From positions 1 to 8,344 of the forward strand of contig QIDW01000089.1 of assembly GCA_003230435.1 (NCBI GenBank): DNA of 8,344 bases. The letters are read 5' to 3'. The notes beneath the pieces are model-generated. The model had not been told where the DNA came from. It did no database searches and was given only the letters and a program-made list of their open reading frames with translations. Both the position numbers and the translations under genes were made by a program. This DNA comes from Acidimicrobiia bacterium. Its GTDB lineage: Bacteria > Actinomycetota > Acidimicrobiia > Spongiisociales > ZC4RG35. Below, one piece after another: positions 1 to 6,995 of this stretch (positions are counted from its first letter, which is position 1; every line of letters starts with the position of its first letter).

Positions 1-598
1 TGTCGATGTCGGCCTCGTGAACGGAATTGTCGTCATCCCGGAAATAGCCCGTCCAACTTGCCTCAGCGCTGACCAGGTAAGGATATGGATTGATGCGTGT
101 GCCCCCCTGCCAGATCTCGAAATGGAGGTGTGGTGCAGTGCTTTCAGCATTACCTGAATCTCCCACCCAACCGATCAGCTGACCCGCCTCGACCTGAGTG
201 CCCACCTGGATTCCTGGCGCAATCCCCCATGCCAGGCCATCATCGCTGAAGGAGCCATCTGGTTTCTGCGTGTCGTTGTTGAGGTGGATGTATTGAGTAG
301 CCCACCCGCCACCGTGGTCGATCTTGAGGATGCAGCACGTTGACCCGATCCACTCGACGGTTCCTGTCGCAGCGGCCACGACCGGCACCCCTTTGCCGTC
401 GTAGGTCATGATGTCGGTGGCCTCGTGTCGGCGCGGACATCCGGATCCGCCCCGGCAGTCGTCGAACGTGTCCGTGTAGTAAGTATCTCCGGCAACGGGG
501 AAGACGATCTTGTTCGGATCAAAACCCGCGGCCAAAGCAGGGAGACTCAAGGCCACCAGCGTGACCAGGACAGTCCCGATGACCATCAAACGACGCAA
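1..598 (-). CDS. Secreted M23 (LytM-type) metallopeptidase, C-terminal end cut by window
   Basis: Translation of the minus strand gives about 199 residues running off the left edge. Residues 1-24 are a signal peptide (RR, a hydrophobic stretch, then ALAAG), so the protein is probably exported. The M23 fold follows: HEATD at 58-62 gives the first zinc His and Asp, YIHL has His105, and HLHFE at 157-161 supplies the catalytic His and third zinc ligand. All expected metal and catalytic residues are present, so it is probably active. Family members cut peptide cross-links in peptidoglycan. Cys48/Cys54 and the Cys88-Cys89 pair could form disulfides. The start is uncertain: TTG at 598 lies 11 bases after AGGAG (614-610); GTG at 610 is in frame but touches the Shine-Dalgarno; ATG at 586 is farther away. 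It diverges from thrA. The C-terminal part is not visible. Confidence 0.85.
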   Translation of the reverse strand, partial: MRRLMVIGTVLVTLVALSLPALAAGFDPNKIVFPVAGDTYYTDTFDDCRGGSGCPRRHEATDIMTYDGKGVPVVAAATGTVEWIGSTCCILKIDHGGGWATQYIHLNNDTQKPDGSFSDDGLAWGIAPGIQVGTQVEAGQLIGWVGDSGNAESTAPHLHFEIWQGGTRINPYPYLVSAEASWTGYFRDDDNSVHEADID

Positions 599-713
599 AA
601 GAAATTCCACTCCTTGACTCGATCTATCGACTTGTTCCAACACGGACTTGAGTGCCCTTTCTGTGCGAGTTCTCCCAACTCTGAGTGACCTTCAGATAGC
701 CGAGACCCCGCGC

Positions 714-739
714 CCAGCGGTACGCTGGTCACCGCGGTG
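714..739. promoter_or_regulatory. Two adjacent palindromes upstream of thrA
   Basis: CCAGCG-GTA-CGCTGG (714-728) is a perfect 6-bp inverted repeat with a 3-base centre. It is followed one base later by the perfect 10-base palindrome CACCGCGGTG (730-739). Both lie in the 208-base divergent gap between the M23 gene and thrA, 68 bases before the thrA start. They could be a repressor site or a 5'-leader structure. No U-run follows and no Thr- or Ile-rich leader peptide was found here. A function is not established. I could not fix a convincing promoter for either flanking gene in this gap. Confidence 0.3.
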
Positions 740-806
740 CCAACGGATGTGTTCTGCTGGCTCGAGACCGATGCGGTTTAGCAATAAGAACTCCGGGAAG
801 CCCCTC

Positions 807-3269
807 ATGTCTACTCGATGGATCACTCACAAGTTCGGCGGCACCAGCCTTGCCGACGCTGACGCCTTCGGCGCCGTCCGTGACATCCTCCTGACACCCA
901 CCGATTTCAGACAGGCCGTCGTCGTCTCGGCGGTCGCGGGTGTGACGGATGACCTGATCGACCTGGTTGGCATGGCGGGCAGCCGTGACACGGGATACGA
1001 GGATAAGGCCAGGCGCATTCGCGAGAAGCAGGCTGCCCTCATCGAGCAATTGGCTCCTGGCGACGTGGGGCAGGCTCTATTAGTGCAGGTGGACAACGAA
1101 ATTGATGAGATCCTGGGTCTTCTCAAGGCATCCTGGGTGATGCGCACCTCTACCAGCACCACCGATGCTGTTGCAGGATACGGGGAACTGTGGTCGGCGA
1201 GGCTGCTCGCAGCATTCCTCGCCGACTCCGGACTGGACGTGACTTGGATGGACGCACGCGAGGTGCTGGTCGTCAACCCCGCGGAACTGGCGTCGGCTGT
1301 CGACTGGGAGACTTCCCTGGCCAATCTAGACCAGTGGCTGTCAGGCTGTGACGCCGACACATTGGTCATCACAGGATTCGTCGCGTCGGATTCGCAAGGA
1401 TCGCCAACGACTCTCGGTCGCAATGGAAGCGACTATTCGGCATCGATCTTCGCAGATCTTCTGTCGGCGGTGGAGATATCGATCTGGACTGATGTCGACG
1501 GTGTTCTCAGCGCCGACCCTCGACTCGTGCCAGAGGCAAAGGTCCTGGAAGAGCTCTCCTACGACGAGGCAATGGAGCTTGCCTACTTCGGGGCTGAAGT
1601 CCTCCATCCCGCTGCAATGACACCGGCCGTCCGCGGCGAGATCCCGATCTACATTCGGAACACGTTCAACCCGTCTGCTCCTGGAACGCGCATCCATGTT
1701 CAATCGAGTACCGACTCTCCGGTCAAGGGGTTTGCCTCCATCGGATCGGTCGCCCTCCTCAATCTCGAGGGAAGTGCGATGGTCGGCGTCCCCGGAATCA
1801 GTGAGCGTCTGTTCGGCGCGCTTCGCCATGCCGGCGTCTCGGTAGTGATGATCTCCCAGGGGAGCTCAGAGCACTCGATCTGCTTCGCCATCCCCGACAA
1901 CCAGTCTCACCTGGCTAGCTCGACGATCGAATCGGTTTTCGAGACGGAGCAAAAACGTGGAATCCAGACCCTGGAAGTCACCGATCACTGCACGATTCTC
2001 GCCGTCGTCGGTGACACCATGTCGGGCACACCGGGTGTCGCTGCCAACTTCTTTGGCGCGCTTGCGAGAGTCGGTGTCAACGTGAGGGCCATCGCCCAGG
2101 GCTCCTCAGAGCGAAACATCTCCGTCGTCATCGACGAGGCTGACGCCGCCAAGGCTCTGCGAGCGGCACACGCCGGGTTTTATCTCTCCAAACAAACGCT
2201 TTCTATCGGTCTCGTTGGGCCCGGGCACGTCGGGTCGACCTTTCTCGATCAGTTGGCTGCCAGGCGCGACTGGCTTCGCGAAGAATTCGGCGTCGACCTT
2301 CGAGTGCGAGCGATCTGCACCAGCAAGGAGATGATCGTGGACGAAGCCCCAATCGAGCTCCTCCACTGGCGAGCGCGTTTAGCCGAGGAAGGAGTACCCA
2401 CCGATCTCGATGGGCTGGCCAAATACGTCCACACCGAGTCGGTACCCCATGCGGTGATCATCGATTGCACCGCAAGTGAAGACGTCGGATCACGGTATCT
2501 GGACTGGCTCTCCCAGGGGATTCACGTCATAACCCCAAACAAGAAGGCCAATACGGGAACCCTCGACTACTACCGCTCGCTGCTAGCGCGCGGGCGGCGG
2601 GCCGATGCTCATTATCTCTATGAGACCACCGTTGGTGCGGCGCTCCCGATCCTGCAGACGCTCCGGGATCTGGTGCAAACCGGCGATGAGATCCTGCGCA
2701 TAGAGGGGATCCTCTCCGGCACGCTGTCGTATCTCTTCAACAGCTTCGACGGAACCAAGCCTTTCTCCAGGATTGTTCGTGAAGCTTGGGAGAAGGGGTA
2801 TACCGAGCCAGATCCCAGGGAGGATCTGTCCGGGATGGACGTTGGCCGCAAGGTGGTCATCCTCGCCCGCGAGATCGGAATGGATCTGAGTCTGTCCGAC
2901 CTGAAGATCGATGGACTGGTGCCCGAGGGGCTGGAGAACGGTTCGGTGAGTGAGTTTCTCGACCGGCTTGGCGACCACGATGACGAGATGGAAGAGCTTG
3001 CCGAGAACGCCAGATCACGGGGAGAGGTGCTCCGATTCGTCGGCTCGATCGCTACCGAGGAGAACTGCTCGGTAGCTTTGCGCTCCTATCCGGCCGACCA
3101 CCCGTTTGCCCGGATTCAGCTGACCGACAACATCGTCCAGTTCAAGACCCGGCGCTACAAGGACAATCCGTTGGTCGTGCAGGGCCCGGGTGCGGGCCCG
3201 GAAGTGACCGCCGGAGGAGTATTCGCCGACCTCCTCCGTTTGGCTTCGTACCTCGGGGCGACCCTCTAG
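807..3269 (+). CDS. thrA: Bifunctional aspartokinase / homoserine dehydrogenase (ThrA type)
   Basis: The 820-residue product matches E. coli ThrA in length and domain order. It phosphorylates aspartate and reduces aspartate semialdehyde to homoserine, the first and third steps toward threonine and methionine, in the cytoplasm. The kinase domain (about 1-300) has KFGGTS at 9-14, LGRNGSDYSA at 203-212 and TDVDGVLSADPR at 228-239. Two ACT-type regulatory segments follow (about 315-460), each with a QGSSE motif (351 and 431), which in this family help bind the feedback inhibitor threonine. The dehydrogenase (about 465-820) has a nucleotide-binding GLVGPGHVGS at 468, TPNKKAN at 576, GILSGTLSY at 634, GYTEPDPREDLSGMD at 664 and GPGAGPEVTAGGVFADLLR near the end. 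ATG 807 is chosen because GGGAAG lies six bases upstream and it begins just before the kinase motif; ATG 771 and a farther in-frame start at 648 have no better support. Confidence 0.96.
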   Translation: MSTRWITHKFGGTSLADADAFGAVRDILLTPTDFRQAVVVSAVAGVTDDLIDLVGMAGSRDTGYEDKARRIREKQAALIEQLAPGDVGQALLVQVDNEIDEILGLLKASWVMRTSTSTTDAVAGYGELWSARLLAAFLADSGLDVTWMDAREVLVVNPAELASAVDWETSLANLDQWLSGCDADTLVITGFVASDSQGSPTTLGRNGSDYSASIFADLLSAVEISIWTDVDGVLSADPRLVPEAKVLEELSYDEAMELAYFGAEVLHPAAMTPAVRGEIPIYIRNTFNPSAPGTRIHVQSSTDSPVKGFASIGSVALLNLEGSAMVGVPGISERLFGALRHAGVSVVMISQGSSEHSICFAIPDNQSHLASSTIESVFETEQKRGIQTLEVTDHCTILAVVGDTMSGTPGVAANFFGALARVGVNVRAIAQGSSERNISVVIDEADAAKALRAAHAGFYLSKQTLSIGLVGPGHVGSTFLDQLAARRDWLREEFGVDLRVRAICTSKEMIVDEAPIELLHWRARLAEEGVPTDLDGLAKYVHTESVPHAVIIDCTASEDVGSRYLDWLSQGIHVITPNKKANTGTLDYYRSLLARGRRADAHYLYETTVGAALPILQTLRDLVQTGDEILRIEGILSGTLSYLFNSFDGTKPFSRIVREAWEKGYTEPDPREDLSGMDVGRKVVILAREIGMDLSLSDLKIDGLVPEGLENGSVSEFLDRLGDHDDEMEELAENARSRGEVLRFVGSIATEENCSVALRSYPADHPFARIQLTDNIVQFKTRRYKDNPLVVQGPGAGPEVTAGGVFADLLRLASYLGATL

Positions 3270-3270
3270 G

Positions 3271-3286
3271 CCTGGGAGCTCCTAGG
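3271..3286. terminator. Palindrome at the thrA/cimA convergent junction, possible shared terminator
   Basis: CCTGGGAGCTCCTAGG is a 16-base palindrome, perfect except for one G/T pair, with the 8-base core GGAGCTCC. It fills the 12-base gap between the thrA and cimA stop codons and includes the cimA stop. Its position suggests a bidirectional terminator, but no T-run follows on either strand, so a standard intrinsic terminator is not shown. Confidence 0.35.
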
Positions 3287-4839
3287 CATCGACGCTGTGA
3301 CGAAGTAAACCGACCACCAACCCGTCGGACAATGCATCCCATGAAGCTTCGATGATGTTCTCGTGAACACCGATAGTCCCCCACGATGAGACATGGTTCG
3401 CAGTCTCGATGAGTACACGGACTCTCGCTGAGGTCCCGTCCTGGCTGTCGAGCACCCTGACGCGATAGTCAGTAAGTCGCAGATCTTCAACTTGGGGATA
3501 CCGATCCGCCAGGGCAGCACGCAGAGCCTGGTCGAGGGCATGGACGGGGCCCACACCCTCGCCAACAGTCACTCGCCGCGAGCCGTCTACGACAAGCTTG
3601 AGAGTCGCCTCCGACACGATGTCCTGATCAGACCGGAAGTCCACGAAACCCTTCCAGATCGAAGTATGGGTTTGACCATCCCCCAAGACCTCGGACCAAC
3701 AGTTCGAACGAGCCGTCAGCCGCCTCGAAGTGATAACCCTTGTGCTCCAGCTCCTTCACCCTGTCAACGATCGCCGCCGCCCCACTCATATCGACCTCGA
3801 GACCCATCTCCTCGACCTTGGCCAACACCGACGCTTTTCCGCCAAGCTCGCTGACGACCATCCGCGTCTTGTTTCCCACCTGATCAGGTTTCTCGTGTTC
3901 ATAGGCGTCGGAACGGCGAGCGAGAGCGGAAGTATGAAGACCCGCCTTATGTGTAAAAGCCGAAGCTCCGACGTAGGGACGGTGCGGATCTAGAGAAATA
4001 TTGACGATTTCGGCAATGTGGTGAGAGATGGGGGTGAGAAGACCGAGATCACCCTCGATTGGCCTGAGGCCCTTCTTGAGCTGTAGGTCCGGGATCAGAG
4101 TCGAGAGATCAGCATTTCCAGTGCGCTCGCCGTATCCGTTGATACAGCCCTGGATCTGGGTGACCCCCGCCTCGACGGCGGCGATCGAGGCAGCAACTGC
4201 AGTGCCCCCATCATTGTGAAAGTGGACACCGATAGAGGCGTCGGCAAACGCTTCTTGAACCTCCCCAATCACATCAGTCGTCGCCGTGGGCAATGTGCCG
4301 CCGTTTGTATCGCACAGGACGAGACGCTCCGCACCTGCCTCATGTGCCGCACGGAGCACCTCGAGGGCGAACCCTGGATTTGACTCGTATCCGTCGAAGA
4401 AGTGTTCGGCGTCGAAGAAGACCCGGCGGCCGTGTCCCTTGAGGAACTCGATCGACTCACCCACCATCCGCACACCCTCATCGAGGTCGATTCGCAGAGC
4501 TTCGGACACGTGGTAGTCCCAGGTCTTACCAACGATGCAAACATGTTCGGTCTCAGCATCAAGCAAAGCTCGCAGCTGATTGTCGGAGTCGACGTCCCCT
4601 TTGGGCCTCCGAGTTGAGCCAAAGGCGGTCAATGTGGCTGTGGTCAGATCAAGTTCGGTCTTGGCACGCTCAAAGAATCTGGTGTCTTTCTGATTCGCCC
4701 CCGGCCAACCCCCCTCGATGAAGGCGACACCGAGTTCATCGAGCAGTCCAGCGATCCTCAGCTTGTCGTTGACCGTGAGGCTGATCCCCTCCTGTTGGGA
4801 CCCATCCCGAAGTGTCGTGTCGTAGATCTCGAGTGTCAT
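3282..4839 (-). CDS. cimA: Citramalate synthase, reading frame broken near 3641-3646
   Basis: CimA condenses pyruvate with acetyl-CoA to (R)-citramalate, the entry to threonine-independent isoleucine synthesis. The first frame (4839 to 3628, 403 codons) has the HMGL-like barrel: YDTTLRDGSQQEG at 6-18 with catalytic Arg11/Asp12, IEGGWPGANQKD at 41-52 (typical of citramalate rather than isopropylmalate synthases), metal-binding HFHND at 206-210, GYGERTGNADL at 235-245 and HKAGLH at 297-302. It reaches FDLEGFR and then stops. The LeuA-type regulatory domain, where isoleucine inhibits in the family, continues in another frame to 3282 (SEATLKLVVDG, GPVHALDQALR, DYRVRVLDS, WGTIGVHENIIEASW). Restoring two bases (GT) after CGT at 3645-3643 would give EGFRVDF and a 519-residue protein, the usual size. 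Recent mutation, assembly error or recoding are all possible. The start has GGAGG at 4848-4844. The gene lies behind a Thr/Ile leader. Confidence 0.9.
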
Positions 4840-4864
4840 CTCGCCTCCAAGCGATGCCCAATAG

Positions 4865-4887
4865 AAAAACCCCTGCGGTGGCAGAGG
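4865..4887 (-). terminator. Attenuator terminator hairpin before cimA
   Basis: On the minus strand CCTCTGC (4887-4881), loop CACC, and GCAGGGG (4876-4870) form a 7-bp stem with one G-U pair. Five U follow directly (4869-4865). This is a standard intrinsic terminator, but it lies 26 bases before the cimA start and after the leader peptide, the position of an attenuator. A second inverted repeat, GCCCAAT (4894-4888) with ATTGGGC (4862-4856), encloses it exactly. Confidence 0.8.
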
Positions 4888-4891
4888 ATTG

Positions 4892-4917
4892 GGCGCAGGC
4901 CGGTAGTGGGCTGCGCC
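4892..4917 (-). promoter_or_regulatory. Leader hairpin (1:2 stem) overlapping the leader stop codon
   Basis: GGCGCAG (4917-4911) pairs perfectly with CTGCGCC (4898-4892) across a 12-base loop. The first arm begins with the last base of the leader peptide stop codon, so a ribosome held on the Ile codons (4934-4923) would cover it. The freed second arm contains CCTGCG (4899-4894), which can pair with CGCAGG (4877-4872) in the terminator's downstream arm. That gives a possible 6-bp antiterminator. The structural logic is inferred; the antiterminator is not clearly stronger than the terminator. Confidence 0.65.
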
Positions 4918-4955
4918 TATTCGATAATGATGATGGTGGTAGTGGTTCGAGCCAT
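4917..4955 (-). CDS. Thr/Ile attenuation leader peptide MARTTTTIIIIE
   Basis: A 12-codon open frame reads M-A-R-T-T-T-T-I-I-I-I-E-stop: ATG at 4955, four Thr codons (ACC, ACT, ACC, ACC), four Ile codons (ATC, ATC, ATT, ATC), GAA and TAG. Eight consecutive regulatory codons followed by competing hairpins and a U-run match amino-acid operon leader peptides such as E. coli ThrL, which also mixes Thr and Ile. The likely job is to stall the ribosome when charged Thr-tRNA or Ile-tRNA is scarce, which would prevent termination and let cimA be transcribed. No Shine-Dalgarno is visible. A promoter -10 ends nine bases before the ATG, so translation is probably leaderless. No in-frame upstream start is nearby. 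Expression is inferred, not shown. Confidence 0.85.
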   Translation of the reverse strand: MARTTTTIIIIE

Positions 4956-4964
4956 CAGGCCAGA

Positions 4965-4993
4965 AGTATGGCGAGGTGAGGGGCAGCGGTCAA
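4965..4993 (-). promoter_or_regulatory. Sigma70-type promoter of the cimA leader transcript
   Basis: The minus strand has TTGACC (4993-4988), a 17-base spacer, and CATACT (4970-4965). The -35 matches TTGACA in five of six bases and the -10 matches TATAAT in four of six, with optimal spacing. The predicted start falls within about three bases of the leader ATG at 4955, so the transcript should have almost no 5' leader. It lies between the end of the upstream lipoprotein gene and the leader peptide, giving cimA its own promoter. Confidence 0.7.
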
Positions 4994-5020
4994 GGCAAGC
5001 CTCGAACTCCCGGGGTGCCA

Positions 5021-5818
5021 TCAGGGGCTGACGTACACCTCGATCTCCAGAGCGCCTGTATTGCCACCTGTAGACGTCTCGACGTCGAAGCGGACTACTC
5101 GGCCCGTGAAGGCGACCGGAGCCACCCCGGCGACAAAGGGCCCGAAGGTCTCATCGCCATCGACAGTCACAGTGAAAGTCTCGGTGATTGCCGACCCATC
5201 GCCCATCGTTCGTGTTCTGAATCCGACTGCCACCGCCGAGACTTCTTCGCCGAGATCGACAACGATGTAGGCATCATCTCCATCGCCGGCCGATGACCAA
5301 GCCGTACCAAGATCACCGTCCACGGCCAAGTCATCACCGAACGCATCCGAGAACTCTGAGCTGGACTCGATCACAGCAGCCCCCACAGCAACGTTGTCGC
5401 CCGGCAGTTCGGATTCCGAGGCGACCGGGGTTCTGAACCGAAACAGGCCACTCTGATAGAGACGTCCATCAGGTCCGACCCCCTGCAGTCGGTAGAAATA
5501 CTCCGTGTCGGGACTCAGGCCGGTGAGCACCGCATTGTGATCGGAGTGTCCGGCACCTCCCATGTCCAGGTCCGTCGCAAGGCTCCCCAGTTGCTCGGTC
5601 TCACCGTATGCGACGGCGCAAACCGCCTCGATGGACGTCGACACCGTGAGCGTCGCCGACAGGCCCGACGGGTCGGGCTCCATCACAGGATCACTCAGGG
5701 CGATCTCGGAGAAGTCGGCGGGTGGCAAGGCGTCGCCACCGGTTCCCCCACAGGCGACCACCACGAGCCCGAGCATCGCGGCAACGCCAGCCATTCGAAG
5801 AAGGCTCGTCGAGTACAT
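5021..5818 (-). CDS. Lipoprotein with FN3-like and discoidin (F5/8 type C)-like domains
   Basis: The 265-residue product starts with a lipoprotein signal: MYSTSLLR, a hydrophobic core and VVAC with Cys23, so it should be anchored on the outer face of the membrane. Residues about 35-131 look like a fibronectin III or purple-acid-phosphatase N-terminal fold, ending in the typical LTGLSPDTEYFYRLQ and FRFRTP. After a short acidic linker, residues about 140-265 look like a galactose-binding/discoidin domain: LAVDGDLGTAWSS at 164, IVVDLGEEVSAVAVGFR at 185 and a closing GNTGALEIEVYV. Such modules bind glycans or proteins and no catalytic domain is present, so it may be a surface adhesion or scaffold protein. 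ATG 5818 is preferred to the TTG 48 bases upstream because the signal peptide begins there; the Shine-Dalgarno is weak. The 73-base gap to the preceding lipoprotein gene allows one transcript. Confidence 0.82.
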   Translation of the reverse strand: MYSTSLLRMAGVAAMLGLVVVACGGTGGDALPPADFSEIALSDPVMEPDPSGLSATLTVSTSIEAVCAVAYGETEQLGSLATDLDMGGAGHSDHNAVLTGLSPDTEYFYRLQGVGPDGRLYQSGLFRFRTPVASESELPGDNVAVGAAVIESSSEFSDAFGDDLAVDGDLGTAWSSAGDGDDAYIVVDLGEEVSAVAVGFRTRTMGDGSAITETFTVTVDGDETFGPFVAGVAPVAFTGRVVRFDVETSTGGNTGALEIEVYVSP

Positions 5819-5891
5819 CCGCCGCAGTGTCTCACAGTCCAGGCCGTACGCCAGTGGTACAGCCAAGACGTCGGTCTACACCGACCCTGGA

Positions 5892-6971
5892 TTACTGCTC
5901 GACTAACACCACCGCGACACCGTGCAGGCCTGGGCTGAGATCGATGCGCCCGACAACGCCATTCTGATCGATGAACACCGCCTGCCCGGAGCCGCTCACG
6001 GCCACCACCCCAACTCCTGGACCAAACGCCAAGTGGTGGGGAGCGGATCCGACCGTGATCGTGGTCGGGCCGTCCTCGACAAAGCCGACCACCGAGGAAT
6101 CTCCAATGTCCGAGACCCATATATCTCCGGCGGAATCGGTCGCAAAGTGCTGGGGTTCGGTTACTCCCGACGGTGCCTCGATGGTCACTCCGGTCGCAGG
6201 GTCGAATGTGGCCAGCTCCGCACTGTTCCAGTTCGAGAACCAGATACGGCCGTCAGGCACCGGCAGCAGATCGTGCGGAGAGCGCCCAGTTGGGAAGAAC
6301 TCCAAATTCCCGTCACGCAGCCGGCCGAGCCGATCGTCTCCGATCATTGTGAGCCAGACAGTGCCATCGCTGCCCACGGCCAGATCATGGGGCCGAGCCG
6401 GGGTTTGGATGCGGCCGAGCTCCTCGAGAGTGCCGGGATCAGCGAGGATGATGGCGCGGCCCTCTTCGTCGGCAACGTAGAGAATGTCGCCGGCATTCGA
6501 GGCTTTCACGTCGTGGGGCTCGACGCCAAGCGGCTGGGAAACCACCGTCAGGTCGACGAGATCGATCCGGGTGACGTTTCCCTGGGAAGGATGGGTGACC
6601 CAGAGGATCGCTCCGGCCGAAGTCATGTTGTGAGGCCGGTATTGAAGGTCGATCGAAGTGAGGATGGTGACGGGCCCGCATGGAGCCGGCTCGTCAAGAT
6701 CGCAGGGCCGACCGCCTGTCTCCTCGAGCACGGCCAGCCGCCCCATTCGCTCTTCCGCCACCACGAAGAGTGCCGCTGTTGGTGTCGTGGTTGTCGTCGT
6801 GTCAGGCGACCCCCGGGTCGTGGTCGAAGCTGGTGATACTTCAGTCACCGTGGTCGTGGGCTCTCCGGACGTAGTGCCCTCGGCGGCTCCGGTGGTCTTT
6901 GCGGGCGTGGTCGGGGTGGTGCAGGCCGCAAGCAACGCGATCAAGAAGACCGCTGCAAATAGTGGTCGCAT
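5892..6971 (-). CDS. Lipoprotein with seven-bladed (Vgb/NHL-like) beta-propeller
   Basis: The 359-residue product has a lipoprotein signal (MRPLFAAVFLIALLAAC, lipid-bearing Cys17), then a Thr/Pro/Ser-rich linker to about residue 66 that would hold the domain away from the membrane. The rest is a beta-propeller with seven repeats. Each repeat carries a short P-H-(D/N/H) motif or a variant of it, at residues 113, 152, 194, 232, 273 (PQH), 311 and 350 (LH), spaced 38-42 apart, with W/Y-V-(A/S)-(D/N) strands such as ILYVADEEG and IWVSDIGD. This resembles the virginiamycin B lyase and NHL groups, but no lyase role should be assumed. Cys90 and Cys98 in the first blade may form a disulfide. GAGG lies six bases before the ATG. 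It starts 24 bases after the dipeptidase gene, so the two are probably co-transcribed. The ligand is unknown. Confidence 0.86.
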   Translation of the reverse strand: MRPLFAAVFLIALLAACTTPTTPAKTTGAAEGTTSGEPTTTVTEVSPASTTTRGSPDTTTTTTPTAALFVVAEERMGRLAVLEETGGRPCDLDEPAPCGPVTILTSIDLQYRPHNMTSAGAILWVTHPSQGNVTRIDLVDLTVVSQPLGVEPHDVKASNAGDILYVADEEGRAIILADPGTLEELGRIQTPARPHDLAVGSDGTVWLTMIGDDRLGRLRDGNLEFFPTGRSPHDLLPVPDGRIWFSNWNSAELATFDPATGVTIEAPSGVTEPQHFATDSAGDIWVSDIGDSSVVGFVEDGPTTITVGSAPHHLAFGPGVGVVAVSGSGQAVFIDQNGVVGRIDLSPGLHGVAVVLVEQ

Positions 6972-6995
6972 CGAAGACCTCAGCTTAAAGAGTGT

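Noticed and set aside
648..806. In-frame N-terminal extension of thrA (starts at 648 or ATG 771)
   Set aside because: The extra 53 residues resemble no kinase sequence, contain the palindromes at 714-739, and lack a better Shine-Dalgarno than ATG 807, which gives the standard 820 residues.
599..806. Thr/Ile attenuation leader before thrA
   Set aside because: No short frame with clustered Thr or Ile codons and no hairpin with a U-run is present on the plus strand.
827..1423. 198-codon minus-strand open frame inside thrA
   Set aside because: It is Ser/Thr/Arg-rich shadow sequence opposite a fully conserved kinase domain.
3641..3648. Programmed +1 frameshift in cimA as the main explanation
   Set aside because: UUU-C could slip, but there is no rare codon, nearby stop or stimulatory element, and the product would lose the conserved Arg. 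A two-base deletion or assembly error is simpler.
3282..3686. Separate gene for the 134-residue C-terminal piece of cimA
   Set aside because: It is the LeuA-type regulatory domain of citramalate synthase; its TTG start falls inside the catalytic frame with no convincing ribosome binding site. It is better read as the frameshifted end of cimA.
5819..5866. Upstream TTG start for the FN3/discoidin lipoprotein
   Set aside because: It adds 16 residues before a normal lipoprotein signal peptide and has no ribosome binding site.
5922..6836. 304-codon plus-strand open frame opposite the propeller lipoprotein
   Set aside because: It is low-complexity antisense sequence; the minus strand has a lipobox, Thr linker and seven regular blades.
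6768..6921. Repeat array from the ACC/ACG-rich stretch
   Set aside because: It is the Thr/Pro-rich linker codons of the propeller lipoprotein, not a regular DNA repeat or CRISPR.
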